Shown one piece after another: positions 19,250-27,897 of a stretch of 64,000 nucleotides of DNA. The notes beneath the pieces were generated by a model that was not told where the DNA came from, ran no database searches, and was given only the letters and a program-made list of their open reading frames with translations. A program made the position numbers and the translations under genes. Each line of letters starts with the position of its first letter. Position 1 is the stretch's first letter. Source of the stretch: Rhizobium oryzihabitans (GTDB lineage: Bacteria > Pseudomonadota > Alphaproteobacteria > Rhizobiales > Rhizobiaceae); contig NZ_CP048632.1 in the NCBI RefSeq assembly GCF_010669145.1, positions 1,116,001 to 1,180,000 on the forward strand. Reading direction: 5' to 3'.

Positions 19250-19830
19250 TCACAAGCCGCGCTGGCCCCGCCCGACGCTGCGCGCCAGCATGGCGGCAAT
19301 CTGGCCTTCGCTTTTTCTGAAGCTCGCCGCATCCGTCGCCGTCACGTTGAAAACGATCTGCGCGCCACCTCCACCGGCCGGTGCGGCGACACCGAGAGCC
19401 CCATCTGAACCTCGCTTTAGCGGCAGGATAGCCTCGGCCCCGCCTCCCCCATCAGGCCAAGCCCTGCCCCCATCGGAAAGAAGGCCGGGCTGGAAACCAC
19501 GCCGCCATCGGCAAAAGGCGTGATGTTTCGTCCCGGCACGCCGCCGTCGGCAGAGGCGAAGAGGGAGCCGCCACCGTTCAAAAGCCCACCGACAGCATTG
19601 CCGATCATGTTCTCCAGCGGCTTCAGGCCGGCGGAAAGCGCCATGCCGGACAGCCGTTCCCCGAGCCCGCGCAACACATCATCCAGCCCTTTGCCGCCCG
19701 TCACCGCCGCCTGCATGGCGGAGGTCAGCGCCGTCCCGAACCGCTCGGAGCGCCGCTCGAGATCACCCATCACATCCACCAGCGCTTCCGCCTGCTCACG
19801 GTTTTCCGCAATCGATCCTTCGCCTGCCAT
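19250..19830 (-). pseudogene. GTA tail tape-measure-like protein (orfg11-like), one frameshift
   Basis: Intact about 193 residues. N-terminal charged helices (ENREQAEALVDVMGDLERRSERFG), then Gly-rich FADGGVVSSPAFFP and GLGLMGEAGP, typical of lambda-family tail tape-measure C-termini. The frame breaks directly after GEAGP near 19433-19438 (GGGGCC on the coding strand). Adding one base gives GEAGPEAILPLKRGSDGALGV and continues to a TGA with an ITF-like ending (MLARSVGRGQRGL). As written, the product stops after 137 residues. At 193 residues it is short for a tape measure, as is usual for GTA g11. Confidence 0.85.
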
Positions 19831-19909
19831 CGCGCTTGCCTTTCTGATTCAAAACGGAGCCGTAGATTTTTGAATTGTCTGGTGGTTTTCACCAATACGA
19901 AAGCCCGGC

Positions 19910-20131
19910 TCACCGATCCGGAAACCGCCGCATCATCGTCTCCATCGCCAGACGGTCGATGGTGCGGGAAATGGCGCGCGCACCGCCCGTCATTGCAAAA
20001 AACTCCCTTGGCGTCAGGCGCCAGAAGGTTTGGGAGGAAAGCCGCAGCAGGCATAAGCCGGTGTGGATCACCGCCTCCCAGGGAAACGGGCGTGGTGCGC
20101 CATCGTCCGCCTCACCTGCCGCGGCGCTCAA
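19910..20131 (-). CDS. GTA tail assembly chaperone-like protein (orfg10.1-like)
   Basis: 73 residues starting at a TTG that overlaps the g10 stop (TTGA). FPWEAVIHTGLCLLRLSSQTFWRLTPREFFAMTGG is the signature of the small Rcc01693/phage TAC family, which usually begins its conserved part with FPW. The position between g10 and g11 matches the Rhodobacter GTA order. Confidence 0.85.
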   Translation of the reverse strand: MSAAAGEADDGAPRPFPWEAVIHTGLCLLRLSSQTFWRLTPREFFAMTGGARAISRTIDRLAMETMMRRFPDR

Positions 20132-20487
20132 GGGTCCGGCGGGGTCTCTCCTCTTGGGCCGGCGAAGGTCGCGGTCAGAAGATCGGCGACGATGGCGGCG
20201 TGGCCGGCGATGCCGCCCTCCACAGTGGCTGAGGCCACATCCTCATCGGAAAATAGGTTGCCCGCACCGCGCAGCCCCGCGCCGATGACACGGATCATGT
20301 CGGCGGCCTTCATGCGCCCGCCTGCAAAACGTTCGGCAAGGGCGGTGAGATCGTCAGCCTGAAAGGCGGTTTCGAGTTCGGCGAGGGCGCCGAGCGTCAG
20401 GCACAGGATGCGCCTTTCGCCGTCAATCAGCGCTTCGATCTCGCCGCGATGGCGGTTCGCGCGCCCGTAACGCAGTCCTTGCGGCAT
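20128..20487 (-). CDS. GTA tail tube terminator/chaperone, orfg10-like
   Basis: 119 residues. RGEIEALIDGERRILCLTLGALAELETAFQADDLTALAERFAGGRM is the GTA TAC (gene transfer agent family) signature. The start overlaps the g9 stop by 4 bp, and the stop overlaps the g10.1 TTG. Presumed to chaperone tape-measure and tail-tube assembly. Confidence 0.9.
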   Translation of the reverse strand: MPQGLRYGRANRHRGEIEALIDGERRILCLTLGALAELETAFQADDLTALAERFAGGRMKAADMIRVIGAGLRGAGNLFSDEDVASATVEGGIAGHAAIVADLLTATFAGPRGETPPDP

Positions 20488-20894
20488 CACAGCGCTCCGA
20501 AGTTCAGGAGACCGGCCGATTCCAGCGCAGTCTCGAATTGCACCTCGCCATCGTGGCGGCCGGAATATTCGAGCGCGACGATCTGGAACGGTCCGGTGAT
20601 GGTGCCGAAATCGGGAATGACGATCTGCCACCCCGGAATGCTGCCTGCGAAAAACGCGCCACGCACCAGCGCATCGCTCGCCAGGTCCTTGAAAATGCCC
20701 GACGCCGTCAGCGACGCCCGCTGCACGCCGGCACCGGCCAGAAGCTCGCGCCAGCGCCCGGCACTTTCCCCGTCGGTTATATCCACGGCCTGCGCGTTGA
20801 ATGCCAGCCGCTTGGTCCTCAGCCCCGCCACGGTCACATAGGAACCGGCATTGTTGATCTTCAGCAGCAGGTCCTTGCCCTTCTGCGCCACCAT
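20487..20894 (-). CDS. GTA major tail protein (orfg9-like, TP901-1 family)
   Basis: 135 residues from MVAQKGKDLLLKINNAGSYVTVAGLRTKRLAFN, a classic major tail tube start. Further motifs are VDITDGESAGRWRELLAGAG and a beta-rich C-terminus. It forms the tail tube. It is the first minus-strand gene after the inserted plus-strand MFS, so it has lost its direct upstream partner g8 and needs its own promoter or antisense read-through. Confidence 0.92.
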   Translation of the reverse strand: MVAQKGKDLLLKINNAGSYVTVAGLRTKRLAFNAQAVDITDGESAGRWRELLAGAGVQRASLTASGIFKDLASDALVRGAFFAGSIPGWQIVIPDFGTITGPFQIVALEYSGRHDGEVQFETALESAGLLNFGAL

Positions 20895-21016
20895 GGTGTT
20901 CTCCCTCTCGTGTCGATGAATGCCGTTTCGATGGATGTCGTCTCGATTGATGTTGCCGGGCCGCAAAGGGCCTGCTACCAAAACTATTCCCGCATCTCGC
21001 ACCCGCGATTTTCATC

Positions 21017-22215
21017 ATGTCCGACGCCGCCCCTTCACGTCCCGCGCGCGCCTTATCGGCGTGCTTGCGGTTGGGCAGATCGTCAGCTGGGGCAGCGGTT
21101 TCGATATGCTTGCCGTGCTCGGGCCACGGATCGGGCAGGAACTGGCCATCGCAAACGAGGTCGTTTTTGCAGGCCTCACCGTCATGATGACAATCAGCGC
21201 GCTGTGCGGCCCTTATCTTGGAAGAACGCTCGTGCGCCGCGGCGCAGCGCCCGTCCTTGTGGCGGGCTCGTTGCTGTTCACCGCCGGTTTCGTCGTGCTC
21301 GCCTTCGCGGGCGGCGTCATAAGTTACGCCATCGGCTGGGCGGTGATCGGTTTTGCGGCAGCCTGCGGCCTGACGACAGCGGCGCACGCCGCGGTGGTGG
21401 AACGGGTCGGTGCGGAAAGCGGCCGGTTGCTGACGCTTCTGATGCTGTTTACCGGGCTTTCTGCGGCGGTTTTCCTACCGCTCACCGCGCTTGTGGCTGA
21501 GCACTTCGGCTGGCGCGGCACCCTCATCGCTTACGCCTGTCTGCAACTCTTCGTTCTTCTGCCTCTTTATGTCTTCGTCCTTCCGGGACGCCCGGCCCGT
21601 AAAACCGCAAAGTCAGGGGAAGCGGCCGCGATTGCGCCATCGCCTGTCGACACAAAACGCGCCTTTCTGCTGCTGGCCGCAATGACGACGATCAGCGCCT
21701 TCACGACCTTCGGCCTGTCGCCGCTGCTGCCCCTTTTGCTGGTGCAGGCGGGCGCATCGCAATCGCTTGCCGTGCAGCTGGCAGCGGCGCGCAGCGTGCT
21801 TGCGATTACGGCGCGCGGGCTCGATTTCCTGCTTGGAAAACACGGCAACCCTTTTGTAACGGCCATGATCGGTTTCTGTCTGCTGCTGCTATCGCTTTTG
21901 CTGCTGCTCGCTTTTGCGCCCGCCATGCCCGCTTTCATCGCCTTCATCGTGTTCTTCGGTTTTGGCGCGGGCGTGCTCACCGTCAGCCGGGCCGTGTTGC
22001 CGCTGGCGGTGTTTTCACCCGAGCAATATGGCCTCCAGGCAGCGCGCATCTCGCTGCCGCAGAACCTTGCCATTGCCGTGGCTCCCGTCATCTTCACGCT
22101 GGCGCTGGATCGTGGCGGGGTATCGGCCATGCTGATTATCGCCTCCGTACTGATCGGCATTTCATTTCTGCTGCTGATCGTCCTGTGGAGAGCCGTGCGC
22201 AAGCAGGGTTCGTGA
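21017..22215 (+). CDS. MFS transporter inserted in the GTA cluster (likely frameshift near the start)
   Basis: About 399 residues with 12 hydrophobic segments and MFS features (GRTLVRRGAAPVLVAGSLLF between TM2 and TM3; long central cytoplasmic loop RPARKTAKSGEAAA). As written, the frame of the TM region runs upstream to 20920 without a good start. The ATG at 21017 encodes MSDAAP in another frame, and one extra C in the CCCC run 21030-21033 would give MSDAAPFTSRARLIGVLAVGQ. It is on the opposite strand to all its GTA neighbours, divergent from g9 and 7 bp from the converging g8. Substrate unknown. Confidence 0.8.
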
Positions 22216-22222
22216 AACAGAA

Positions 22223-22618
22223 TTACTCCGTCACCGCCCTGAAACGCATTTCCGCAAGGAAATTCCGCGTCTTCGGCTCCCGCCGCGAGCGGCTGGAGAG
22301 GAATTGCAGAGCGACGAGCGAGACACCGCTTAGCGGAAGGGTCGCATCGTCGAGCAGGATTTTCACCCGCGCTGCGATCTCAGCCGCGCGCTTGCGGCCA
22401 TTGGCATCGCTCCAGATTTCCAGAGTGAGAAAATGCTCTTCGGACTTTTCCGTCGCGGTCGAATAATCGCGGCTTTCAAGGTCGGCGATGACGACTAATG
22501 GCAAGAGCCCGCGCGGTAAAAGCCGGTCGACAATGCCGCCGGGAATGAGCGCCGTCAGCGCCACGTCGCTGCCAAGCCTTGCGAAAATCGCCTGCAGAAG
22601 CGGGTTTGCAGCGCTCAC
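22223..22618 (-). CDS. GTA tail terminator, DUF3168 (orfg8-like)
   Basis: 131 residues. ANPLLQAIFARLGSDVALTALI, HFLTLEIWSD and the ending LSSRSRREPKTRNFLAEMRFRAVTE are typical of DUF3168 tail-completion proteins. The start overlaps the g7 stop by 4 bp. It caps the tail tube at the head side. Confidence 0.92.
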   Translation of the reverse strand: MSAANPLLQAIFARLGSDVALTALIPGGIVDRLLPRGLLPLVVIADLESRDYSTATEKSEEHFLTLEIWSDANGRKRAAEIAARVKILLDDATLPLSGVSLVALQFLSSRSRREPKTRNFLAEMRFRAVTE

Positions 22619-22950
22619 GGGTTTTCCTCCTCGCAGCGGCAGACGATGAAGCGGCCGGTCTCGTCCGGGTCCATCACCGTGCGGATCGCCAGAATGCGCC
22701 GGCCCTTGCGAAAGCGCATGCCAGCGGCAATGTCGCTGCGATGGGCCAGCCAGACGCGGTGGGTGATCGTCACGCCCTCAGCCGAGGCGCGTTCATGGGA
22801 TGCATCCGATACGGGTTCGATTGCGGCCCAGAGCGAACGCAGGACATTCCAGCTTTCCGCAGCACCGCCCTGCCCGTCCGACGTTTGCACGCGCACTTCC
22901 AGCTCCAGCCGTGCCGTCAGCTTGCCGGGGTCGAGAAAAACAAGGTTCAT
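22615..22950 (-). CDS. GTA head closure protein (orfg7-like)
   Basis: 111 residues of the phage head-tail joining family (FLDPGKLTARLELEV...AAESWNVLRSLWAAIEPVS...THRVWLAHR...GMRFRKGRRILAIRTVMDPDETGRFIVCRCEE). Forms the head closure ring. 3 bp from the g6 stop. Confidence 0.92.
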   Translation of the reverse strand: MNLVFLDPGKLTARLELEVRVQTSDGQGGAAESWNVLRSLWAAIEPVSDASHERASAEGVTITHRVWLAHRSDIAAGMRFRKGRRILAIRTVMDPDETGRFIVCRCEEENP

Positions 22951-22953
22951 GGC

Positions 22954-23523
22954 TTAAAGACCCACACGGCAGAAAGGCGACACCAGCCGCTCATAACCGG
23001 CAGGAACGCCCGCCGGCTGGTTTTCCAGAGTGACAGCGCCACGAAAGGCGAACATCTGGGCCACATGCATCAGCATGGCGCGTTTCAGCGTGTCGGGCAC
23101 ATCCGTTCCCGCCTCGCCGTAGCCGGCAATGAAGTCGATCTCGATGCCATTCATCGCCCGTCCGGGAGCCGACGGATCGCGCAGCCACAGCCTTGCGGGC
23201 CGCGCCTCGCCATCGAGCAATCTGTCGGCGGCGGTGATGTCGGTCGAGCGCCCTTGACCATCAAAAACCAGAATCGTTTCGATGGCTTGCACCGGTCCCT
23301 TGCCAATCGGAATCACGTCGCCTGGCGGCCATCCGTCGAGATAAAGCCGCCATGTCTGACGCAACAGGCAAAGGCCGGTCACGCGCTCCAGATGCTCGCG
23401 GGCGGTGCGGATCAGTGCGGCGAGAAGTGCATCTTCGTCGCCTGCGTCGAGACGCAGATGCGCCTTGACCTCGGCAAGCGTCAGCGGCTCCGCCTGCGGC
23501 GGATGAATGAGGGCATAGGTCAT
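22954..23523 (-). CDS. GTA head-tail connector (orfg6-like, gp6/phiE125 gp8 type)
   Basis: 189 residues. EPLTLAEVKAHLRLDAGDEDALLAALIRTAREHLERVTGLCLL is the connector signature, followed by a DG-rich middle and IDFIAGYGEAGTDVPDTLKRAMLMHVAQMFAFRG. It docks under the portal. A family B repeat separates it from the capsid gene. Confidence 0.93.
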   Translation of the reverse strand: MTYALIHPPQAEPLTLAEVKAHLRLDAGDEDALLAALIRTAREHLERVTGLCLLRQTWRLYLDGWPPGDVIPIGKGPVQAIETILVFDGQGRSTDITAADRLLDGEARPARLWLRDPSAPGRAMNGIEIDFIAGYGEAGTDVPDTLKRAMLMHVAQMFAFRGAVTLENQPAGVPAGYERLVSPFCRVGL

Positions 23524-23579
23524 GGGGTCTCCGGAAAGGAATGCAGGTAATCACATATTGCGCGAGCGGGTGCGGCTTG

Positions 23580-23704
23580 TTTTTTCTCCCCGAGGGGAGA
23601 AGGTCGCGGCAGCGGGATGAGGGGGCGAGGCCAAAGATATGCGGAGAGCTTACCCCCCTCATCTGACCCTTCGGGCCGTCTTCTCCCCGACGGGGAGAAG
23701 AAAA
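23580..23704. repeat. Palindromic intergenic repeat, family B, copy 2
   Basis: TTCTCCCCGAGGGGAGAA at the left and TTCTCCCCGACGGGGAGAA at the right enclose the same GCAGCGGGATGAGGGGGCGA and CCCCTCATCTGACCCTTCGGG blocks as the copy at 3575. Lies in the GTA operon between capsid and connector genes and ends a few bases from the capsid stop. Confidence 0.88.
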
Positions 23705-23722
23705 GGGCAGCAAAGTTTGCGG

Positions 23723-24991
23723 TCAGTTGACCCCGAACTTCACCAGCTTGATCGCCTCGAAGTTCTGCACGCCGCCGCCAACACGTTTGGTGGTGTAGAA
23801 CAGCACATAGGGTTTTGCCGAATAGGGATCGCGCAGGATGCGCACGCCCGTGCGGTCGACGACGAGATAGCCGGCACGGAAATCCCCGAAGGCGATGGCG
23901 AAGCTGTTTGCCGCGACGTTCGGCATGTCTTCGGCTTCCATCACCGGAAAACCCATCAGCGAGGCGGGCTGGCCGGCGGCGGCGGGCGGATGCCAGAGAT
24001 AAGCGCCGGTCGTGTCCTTGAAACGGCGCAGCGCCCCTTGCGTCTTGCGGTTCATCAGGAAGTTACCGTTCTGGCGATGGCCGGCCTTCAGCCCATAGAC
24101 GGCATCCAGCAGCACATCCATCGGCCCGGCAGATGCAAAGCCCGCCGACACGCCGGTCGCGACATAACCGATATTGCCCCAGCTCCAGCTGTCATTGGCG
24201 ACGGCCGTATAGGAGAGGAAACCCTTCGGCTTGTTGACGCCATCGCCGGCGATGAAGGCGGCGGCCTCCTGTTCGGCGAAGGCGATGTCCACTTCCGAAG
24301 CGATCCAGGCTTCGATATCGACCGCCGCATCATCCAGCAGGCCCTGGGTCGCGGCCGGCATGGCGTAGAGTTCCATGGTCGGGAAGGAAAGTTCGGAGAG
24401 CTTCGGCGTCGTGGTTTCGGGGCGAGCCGCCGTTTCGGAGACCCAGCCGGTGGCAAGCCCGCCGGGCGAAAACGGTTTTTTCAGCACGGCGGTGGAAACC
24501 TGCCGCACGGTCGCCAGCGCCCGGATCGGCGAAATCGCCGTCATGCGCCGGCCGATCTCGCCATCCGTCTCGCTCGGCAGCAGAAAACCGCCATCGGCGC
24601 CTGTCGAGCCGGCAAAGGCCTTGGCCTCCAGATCGCGCAGCGCCCCCTCCTCACCGCGGCGGATATAGGCCTCGAAGGCGGCCTTGTGTTCATCCGCGTC
24701 ATGGGAGAGCGCTTCCTTGCGGCCGAGAGCGGGCCGCGCCTTCTTCAGTGCCAGATCGTCCATGATCCTGCGGTTGTCGTCCAGCGCCTTGTCGATGCGG
24801 TCGAGCTTGTCGCGGGTCACGACGTCAGCGCCCATCTTGCGCTCGATATCGGAAAGCCGCTGGTCGTTGGTGTCGCGGAAGGCTTCGAAGGCCTCCATGA
24901 ATTCGTCGAAGGCGGCCGTCATCGTGTCGGGCACGGCCTTCACCTGCGGCGCGACCGTCGTTGCGGCCGGTTTGGTGGTCTGGTCAGTCAT
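23723..24991 (-). CDS. GTA major capsid protein, HK97 fold (orfg5-like)
   Basis: 422 residues from MTDQTTKPAATTV. Residues ~25-110 form a charged coiled delta/scaffold domain (DEFMEAFEAFRDTNDQRLSDIERKM, DKLDRIDKALDDNRRIMDDL), which the protease would remove. The HK97 core follows: GGFLLPSETDGEI, ISPIRALATVRQVST, GLATGWVSETAARPETTTPKL, FSIDLEAWIASE-type AAVDIEAWIASEVDIAFAEQEAAAFIAGDG, MNRKTQGALRRFKDTTG and a C-terminal FYTTKRVGGGVQNFEAIKLVKFG. The start agrees with GTA capsids. Forms the icosahedral head. Confidence 0.96.
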   Translation of the reverse strand: MTDQTTKPAATTVAPQVKAVPDTMTAAFDEFMEAFEAFRDTNDQRLSDIERKMGADVVTRDKLDRIDKALDDNRRIMDDLALKKARPALGRKEALSHDADEHKAAFEAYIRRGEEGALRDLEAKAFAGSTGADGGFLLPSETDGEIGRRMTAISPIRALATVRQVSTAVLKKPFSPGGLATGWVSETAARPETTTPKLSELSFPTMELYAMPAATQGLLDDAAVDIEAWIASEVDIAFAEQEAAAFIAGDGVNKPKGFLSYTAVANDSWSWGNIGYVATGVSAGFASAGPMDVLLDAVYGLKAGHRQNGNFLMNRKTQGALRRFKDTTGAYLWHPPAAAGQPASLMGFPVMEAEDMPNVAANSFAIAFGDFRAGYLVVDRTGVRILRDPYSAKPYVLFYTTKRVGGGVQNFEAIKLVKFGVN

Positions 24992-25040
24992 GTCGCCATC
25001 CTTGTGTCGGAGGTGGTTTGTCGGAAGTTTTTGTCGGAAG

Positions 25041-25630
25041 TCAGCGTTTGAAGGCAGTGTCGAAAAGCGAGCGCGCGGCGCGGCGCATGGTGCGCACCAG
25101 TTCAGTCTCGCGGTCGCGGAAGAAGCGGGCATGCTTGACGTCAGAGACCCGTGCAGACGGCAGCATCGGAAAGGTCACGACCGAGATTTCCCAGAGATCA
25201 GCCTCCAGAATGCGCCTGACGCCCGTGCGAGCCGCCTTGCCGGATCGCGCCTCCCCACTGGAACGCACGGTGCGAAAACCGATCGACAACCCGTCCAGCG
25301 CGCCCGTCTTCATCAGCGAATGCACCTCGCGGGAGCGGGCGACCCCGGGGGCGAGAACACCCTCGACGTAGAGCCCCGCTCGTCCTCGCGAATGGTGCGC
25401 CATGCGCCGATCGGCTCGGCCGGATCATGCTGATAGAGCATGCGGATGCCGGCTGCGCCACGTTCCTCGATGGAGCGGTGGAAAGCGCCGCGTTCGATCA
25501 CGTCGCGGCCAAGATCGACCTCGCCGAAGACGCTGGCGTAACCGGAAAACGTGCCGTCACTTGTAATGCCGCGCAGTTCCAGATTGGCGAATTTGCGCGT
25601 GGCGGGACGCGGCCCGCGATAGGCGTGCAT
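25041..25630 (-). pseudogene. GTA prohead protease, HK97 family (orfg4-like), one frameshift
   Basis: Intact about 196 residues from MHAYRGPRPATRKFANLELRG. FSGYASVFGEVDLGRDVIERGAFHRSI and LYQHDPAEPIGAW carry the catalytic His, and LDGLSIGFRTV the catalytic Ser of HK97-type (herpes-fold) proteases. The N-terminal half ends in DERG and the C-terminal half resumes at LYVEGVLAPGVARSREVHSLM in another frame. One missing G in the coding-strand GGGG near 25373-25378 explains it. Without repair the protein loses its Ser. It would cleave the capsid delta domain. Only about 50 bp upstream of the capsid gene. Confidence 0.88.
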
Positions 25631-25669
25631 GGGTAACTCCTGCAATGGGGAAAGGGAGGCGTGTGGAGG

Positions 25670-25990
25670 CTAAGCGCGGGGACGGGCGTTGTAACGGTCG
25701 GCCACGCGCACCAGGAGGCCAAGCCCCCACCAGGCCACCATGCTGGCGGCGGCCGAGCCCGCCACCATGATCTCGCGGCCCGAAAGCGCGCCGGCAATGT
25801 CAAGCTGCTGCACGATCCACAGCCCCACGGGGCCGCCGAAGATCATGCCGCAGGAGACCCCGGTGATGAAACGGCTCGCGGCTTCGCGTTTGCTTTTCGG
25901 CAGCAGATAGACGAGCGATACACCCGCGCCCGCCACGGCGCCGGTGATGCGGGCGGCCCAGATTCCGGCCTCATTGGCGAATTCAGACAT
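25670..25990 (-). CDS. GTA orfg3.5-like small membrane protein
   Basis: 106 residues with three or four hydrophobic stretches (WAARITGAVAGAGVSLVYLL, FITGVSCGMIFGGPVGLWIV, IMVAGSAAASMVAWWGLGLLV) and a short basic C-terminus. Its position between portal and protease equals orfg3.5 of the Rhodobacter GTA; sequences of this family (DUF6107-like) occur there in Rhizobiales. Function unknown. Confidence 0.7.
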   Translation of the reverse strand: MSEFANEAGIWAARITGAVAGAGVSLVYLLPKSKREAASRFITGVSCGMIFGGPVGLWIVQQLDIAGALSGREIMVAGSAAASMVAWWGLGLLVRVADRYNARPRA

Positions 25991-26183
25991 GGGTAATCAT
26001 TCCGGTTTAGGATGTTGCAATCGGGCAGACGCACTGCGTCGCCCGCAGGCGTTCTTTGCGCGTCTGCGACGGGTGATTTCACGAATCTTCAGAATCGCTT
26101 GGGCGGAAGTTCTCAGAAAGAGAGTCCGCGTCTTCAGAAAATGCTTGAGCAGGAAACCGGGGGGCGATCCCGCTGCGGCGCGA

Positions 26184-27350
26184 TCAATAACCGACAGCTT
26201 CGCGCTTTTCCTCGTCGGAGAGAAACGACGCAGCGCCGATGCGCGTCCACAGCGCGTCCCGCTCGCCGGCAAGCCCGGCGATCCTGTCGAGATCCGGTTC
26301 CAGCCGCAGCCCGGCGCCGAAGGTCGGCGACAGCCAGCCGCAGAGCCTTGCCGCCGTGCGGTAAACAAGCGGCAGCACGGTGAGACGATAAAAGGCGCGG
26401 TTGGCCTCCTGGTAGTTGGCATAGGTGTTGTCGCCGGGAATGCCGATCAGCATCGGCGGCACGCCGAGAGCGAGCGCTATATCCCGCGCCGCACCGTTGC
26501 GCGCCTCCAGAAAGTCCATGTCGCGCGGCGAAAGCCCCATGGCCTTCCAGTCGAGCCCGCCTTCCAGAAGAAGCGGCCGGCCAGCATTCATCGCGCCCTG
26601 ATAACCTTCCTCCAGTTCGCGCTTCAGCCGTTCATATTGCTCGGTGGAAAGATTGCCGCCCTCCTTCGGCTGGTAGACCAGCGCGCCGGAAGGCCGGGCG
26701 GAATTGTCGAGCAGGCGTTTGTTCCAATGGCTTGCGGCATTGTGCAGATCAAGTGCTGCGCCCGCCGAAGCAAGTGGCGCAAAACCCGCCCGGTCGTCGA
26801 GCGGATGGAAAAGCTTCAGGTGCAGCAGGCCCAGCCCATCCCGTTCGGCTGAGATGCGCCTGATGGCGCGGCCCTCGGCACGGTAGTCGTAACCCACCGG
26901 CCAGCCGTCTGACCCCTCGATGATGCTGACCCGGTCGGGCCTGAGAAGATGCAGTTCACGCAGGCGTTCGCCGATCAGCAGCGGCTCGATATAGGCGTTT
27001 CCGGCAAGCATCAGGTGGCCATAAAGCGCCTCGAAGAAATCCGGCCCGCCCATGTGGGCGCTCGGCTTGGCCAGAAGCGCCAGCAGCGGATGATCGGTTA
27101 TCTCCTGATCACCATCGTAAAGCAGCCAGCTGACCGACGCGGACGCTTCCGCCACCATGCGGGCGGCGCGGTGCGCCACCGGGTTTTTCATGAAGCCCTC
27201 GCGGGCAAGTGCGGCATAGGAACGGCCCGACCAGAAGGCCTGTCCGCCCTGTGCCGCCACCGCCATGAAACCGCCCGTCGCCGTCTTGCGTTCAGGCACG
27301 GCTCTGCCATCCGCCGGGCGCCGCCACGGCAGGGAAAACGGAAATCGCAT
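26184..27350 (-). CDS. GTA portal protein (orfg3-like, HK97 portal family)
   Basis: 388 residues from MRFPFSLPWRRPADG. Typical HK97-type portal motifs are NPVAHRAARMVAEASASVSWLLYDG, DHPLLALLAKPSAHMGGPDFFEALYGHLMLAGNAYIEPL, GLLHLKLFHPLDDRAGFAPLASA, and ALGVPPMLIGIPGDNTYANYQEANRAFYRLTVLPLV. Forms the dodecameric DNA channel at the vertex. 193 bp without a recognisable gene separate its stop from g3.5. A chimeric family A repeat lies upstream of its start. Confidence 0.95.
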   Translation of the reverse strand: MRFPFSLPWRRPADGRAVPERKTATGGFMAVAAQGGQAFWSGRSYAALAREGFMKNPVAHRAARMVAEASASVSWLLYDGDQEITDHPLLALLAKPSAHMGGPDFFEALYGHLMLAGNAYIEPLLIGERLRELHLLRPDRVSIIEGSDGWPVGYDYRAEGRAIRRISAERDGLGLLHLKLFHPLDDRAGFAPLASAGAALDLHNAASHWNKRLLDNSARPSGALVYQPKEGGNLSTEQYERLKRELEEGYQGAMNAGRPLLLEGGLDWKAMGLSPRDMDFLEARNGAARDIALALGVPPMLIGIPGDNTYANYQEANRAFYRLTVLPLVYRTAARLCGWLSPTFGAGLRLEPDLDRIAGLAGERDALWTRIGAASFLSDEEKREAVGY

Positions 27351-27390
27351 GGAATTGTCCTTGTTGTGCCGCCGTGCGGCGTCCATATGC

Positions 27391-27506
27391 CGTCACCCCG
27401 GACTAGATCCGGGGTCCAGCCAGCCCAAGTCCTTGGGCTGAAAAGGCTCTTCTCGCCGCGCAGACGCGCGTCAGCTGGATTCCTGTGACAGGCACAGGAA
27501 TGAGGG
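27391..27506. repeat. Palindromic intergenic repeat, family A, copy 3 (chimeric arms)
   Basis: Same core as the other copies (CCAGCCAGCCCAAGTCCTTGG...GCGCAGACGCGCGTCA), but the arms do not pair. The left arm is CGTCACCCCGGACTAGATCC (the CCGGA..TCCGG type seen at 36239) and the right arm is ATTCCTGTGACAGGCACAGG (the type seen at 5975). This is a hybrid of two subtypes. Confidence 0.9.
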
Positions 27507-27531
27507 TGGAGGGCTTGGATCTTGACGAGAC

Positions 27532-27855
27532 TTAACGGATCGGCGCTTTCACCGCGGTATCGCTGTTGAAATCGGCAGCAACACGGGTCTCGCGCAGCGG
27601 CTTTACCGTACGGGTGGAAAGATCATAAGCGGGATCGGCCTTGTAGGCGGCCAGCGCCGCCTCGTTTTCAAACTCGCCATAGACGATGAAGTCGACCGAG
27701 TTGCCCCACTGGTCCTTCTTCACGTTCTCGCCGATTTCCAGCTTCAGCGAATGCGGTATGGCGGTGAGCCCGGAAAGCCCCTTGCGCACGGCGTCGCGGT
27801 TTTCCTCGGGAACGGTGAAAAAAACGATATGGCGGATCACGGTGTCACCTGTCAT
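27532..27855 (-). CDS. Dabb-family (stress-responsive A/B barrel) protein
   Basis: 107 residues. VIRHIVFFTVPEENRDAVRKGLSGLTAIPHSLKLEIGENV...VDFIVYGEFENEAALAAYKADPAY is the Dabb ferredoxin-like fold, with the conserved HIVFF and the YKADPAY segment near the C-terminus. The family is not a known GTA component; it lies between portal and lysin genes on the same strand. Its reaction is unknown. A GTG five codons in is an alternative start. Confidence 0.85.
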   Translation of the reverse strand: MTGDTVIRHIVFFTVPEENRDAVRKGLSGLTAIPHSLKLEIGENVKKDQWGNSVDFIVYGEFENEAALAAYKADPAYDLSTRTVKPLRETRVAADFNSDTAVKAPIR

Positions 27856-27897
27856 GCAAAATTCGAATTCGGCCTTTGGGCGCCGAGTAACGGGTTA

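Noticed and set aside
25997..26183. Possible extra minus-strand gene between portal and g3.5
   Set aside because: No ribosome site and only unstructured Arg-rich translation; I see nothing credible in this gap.
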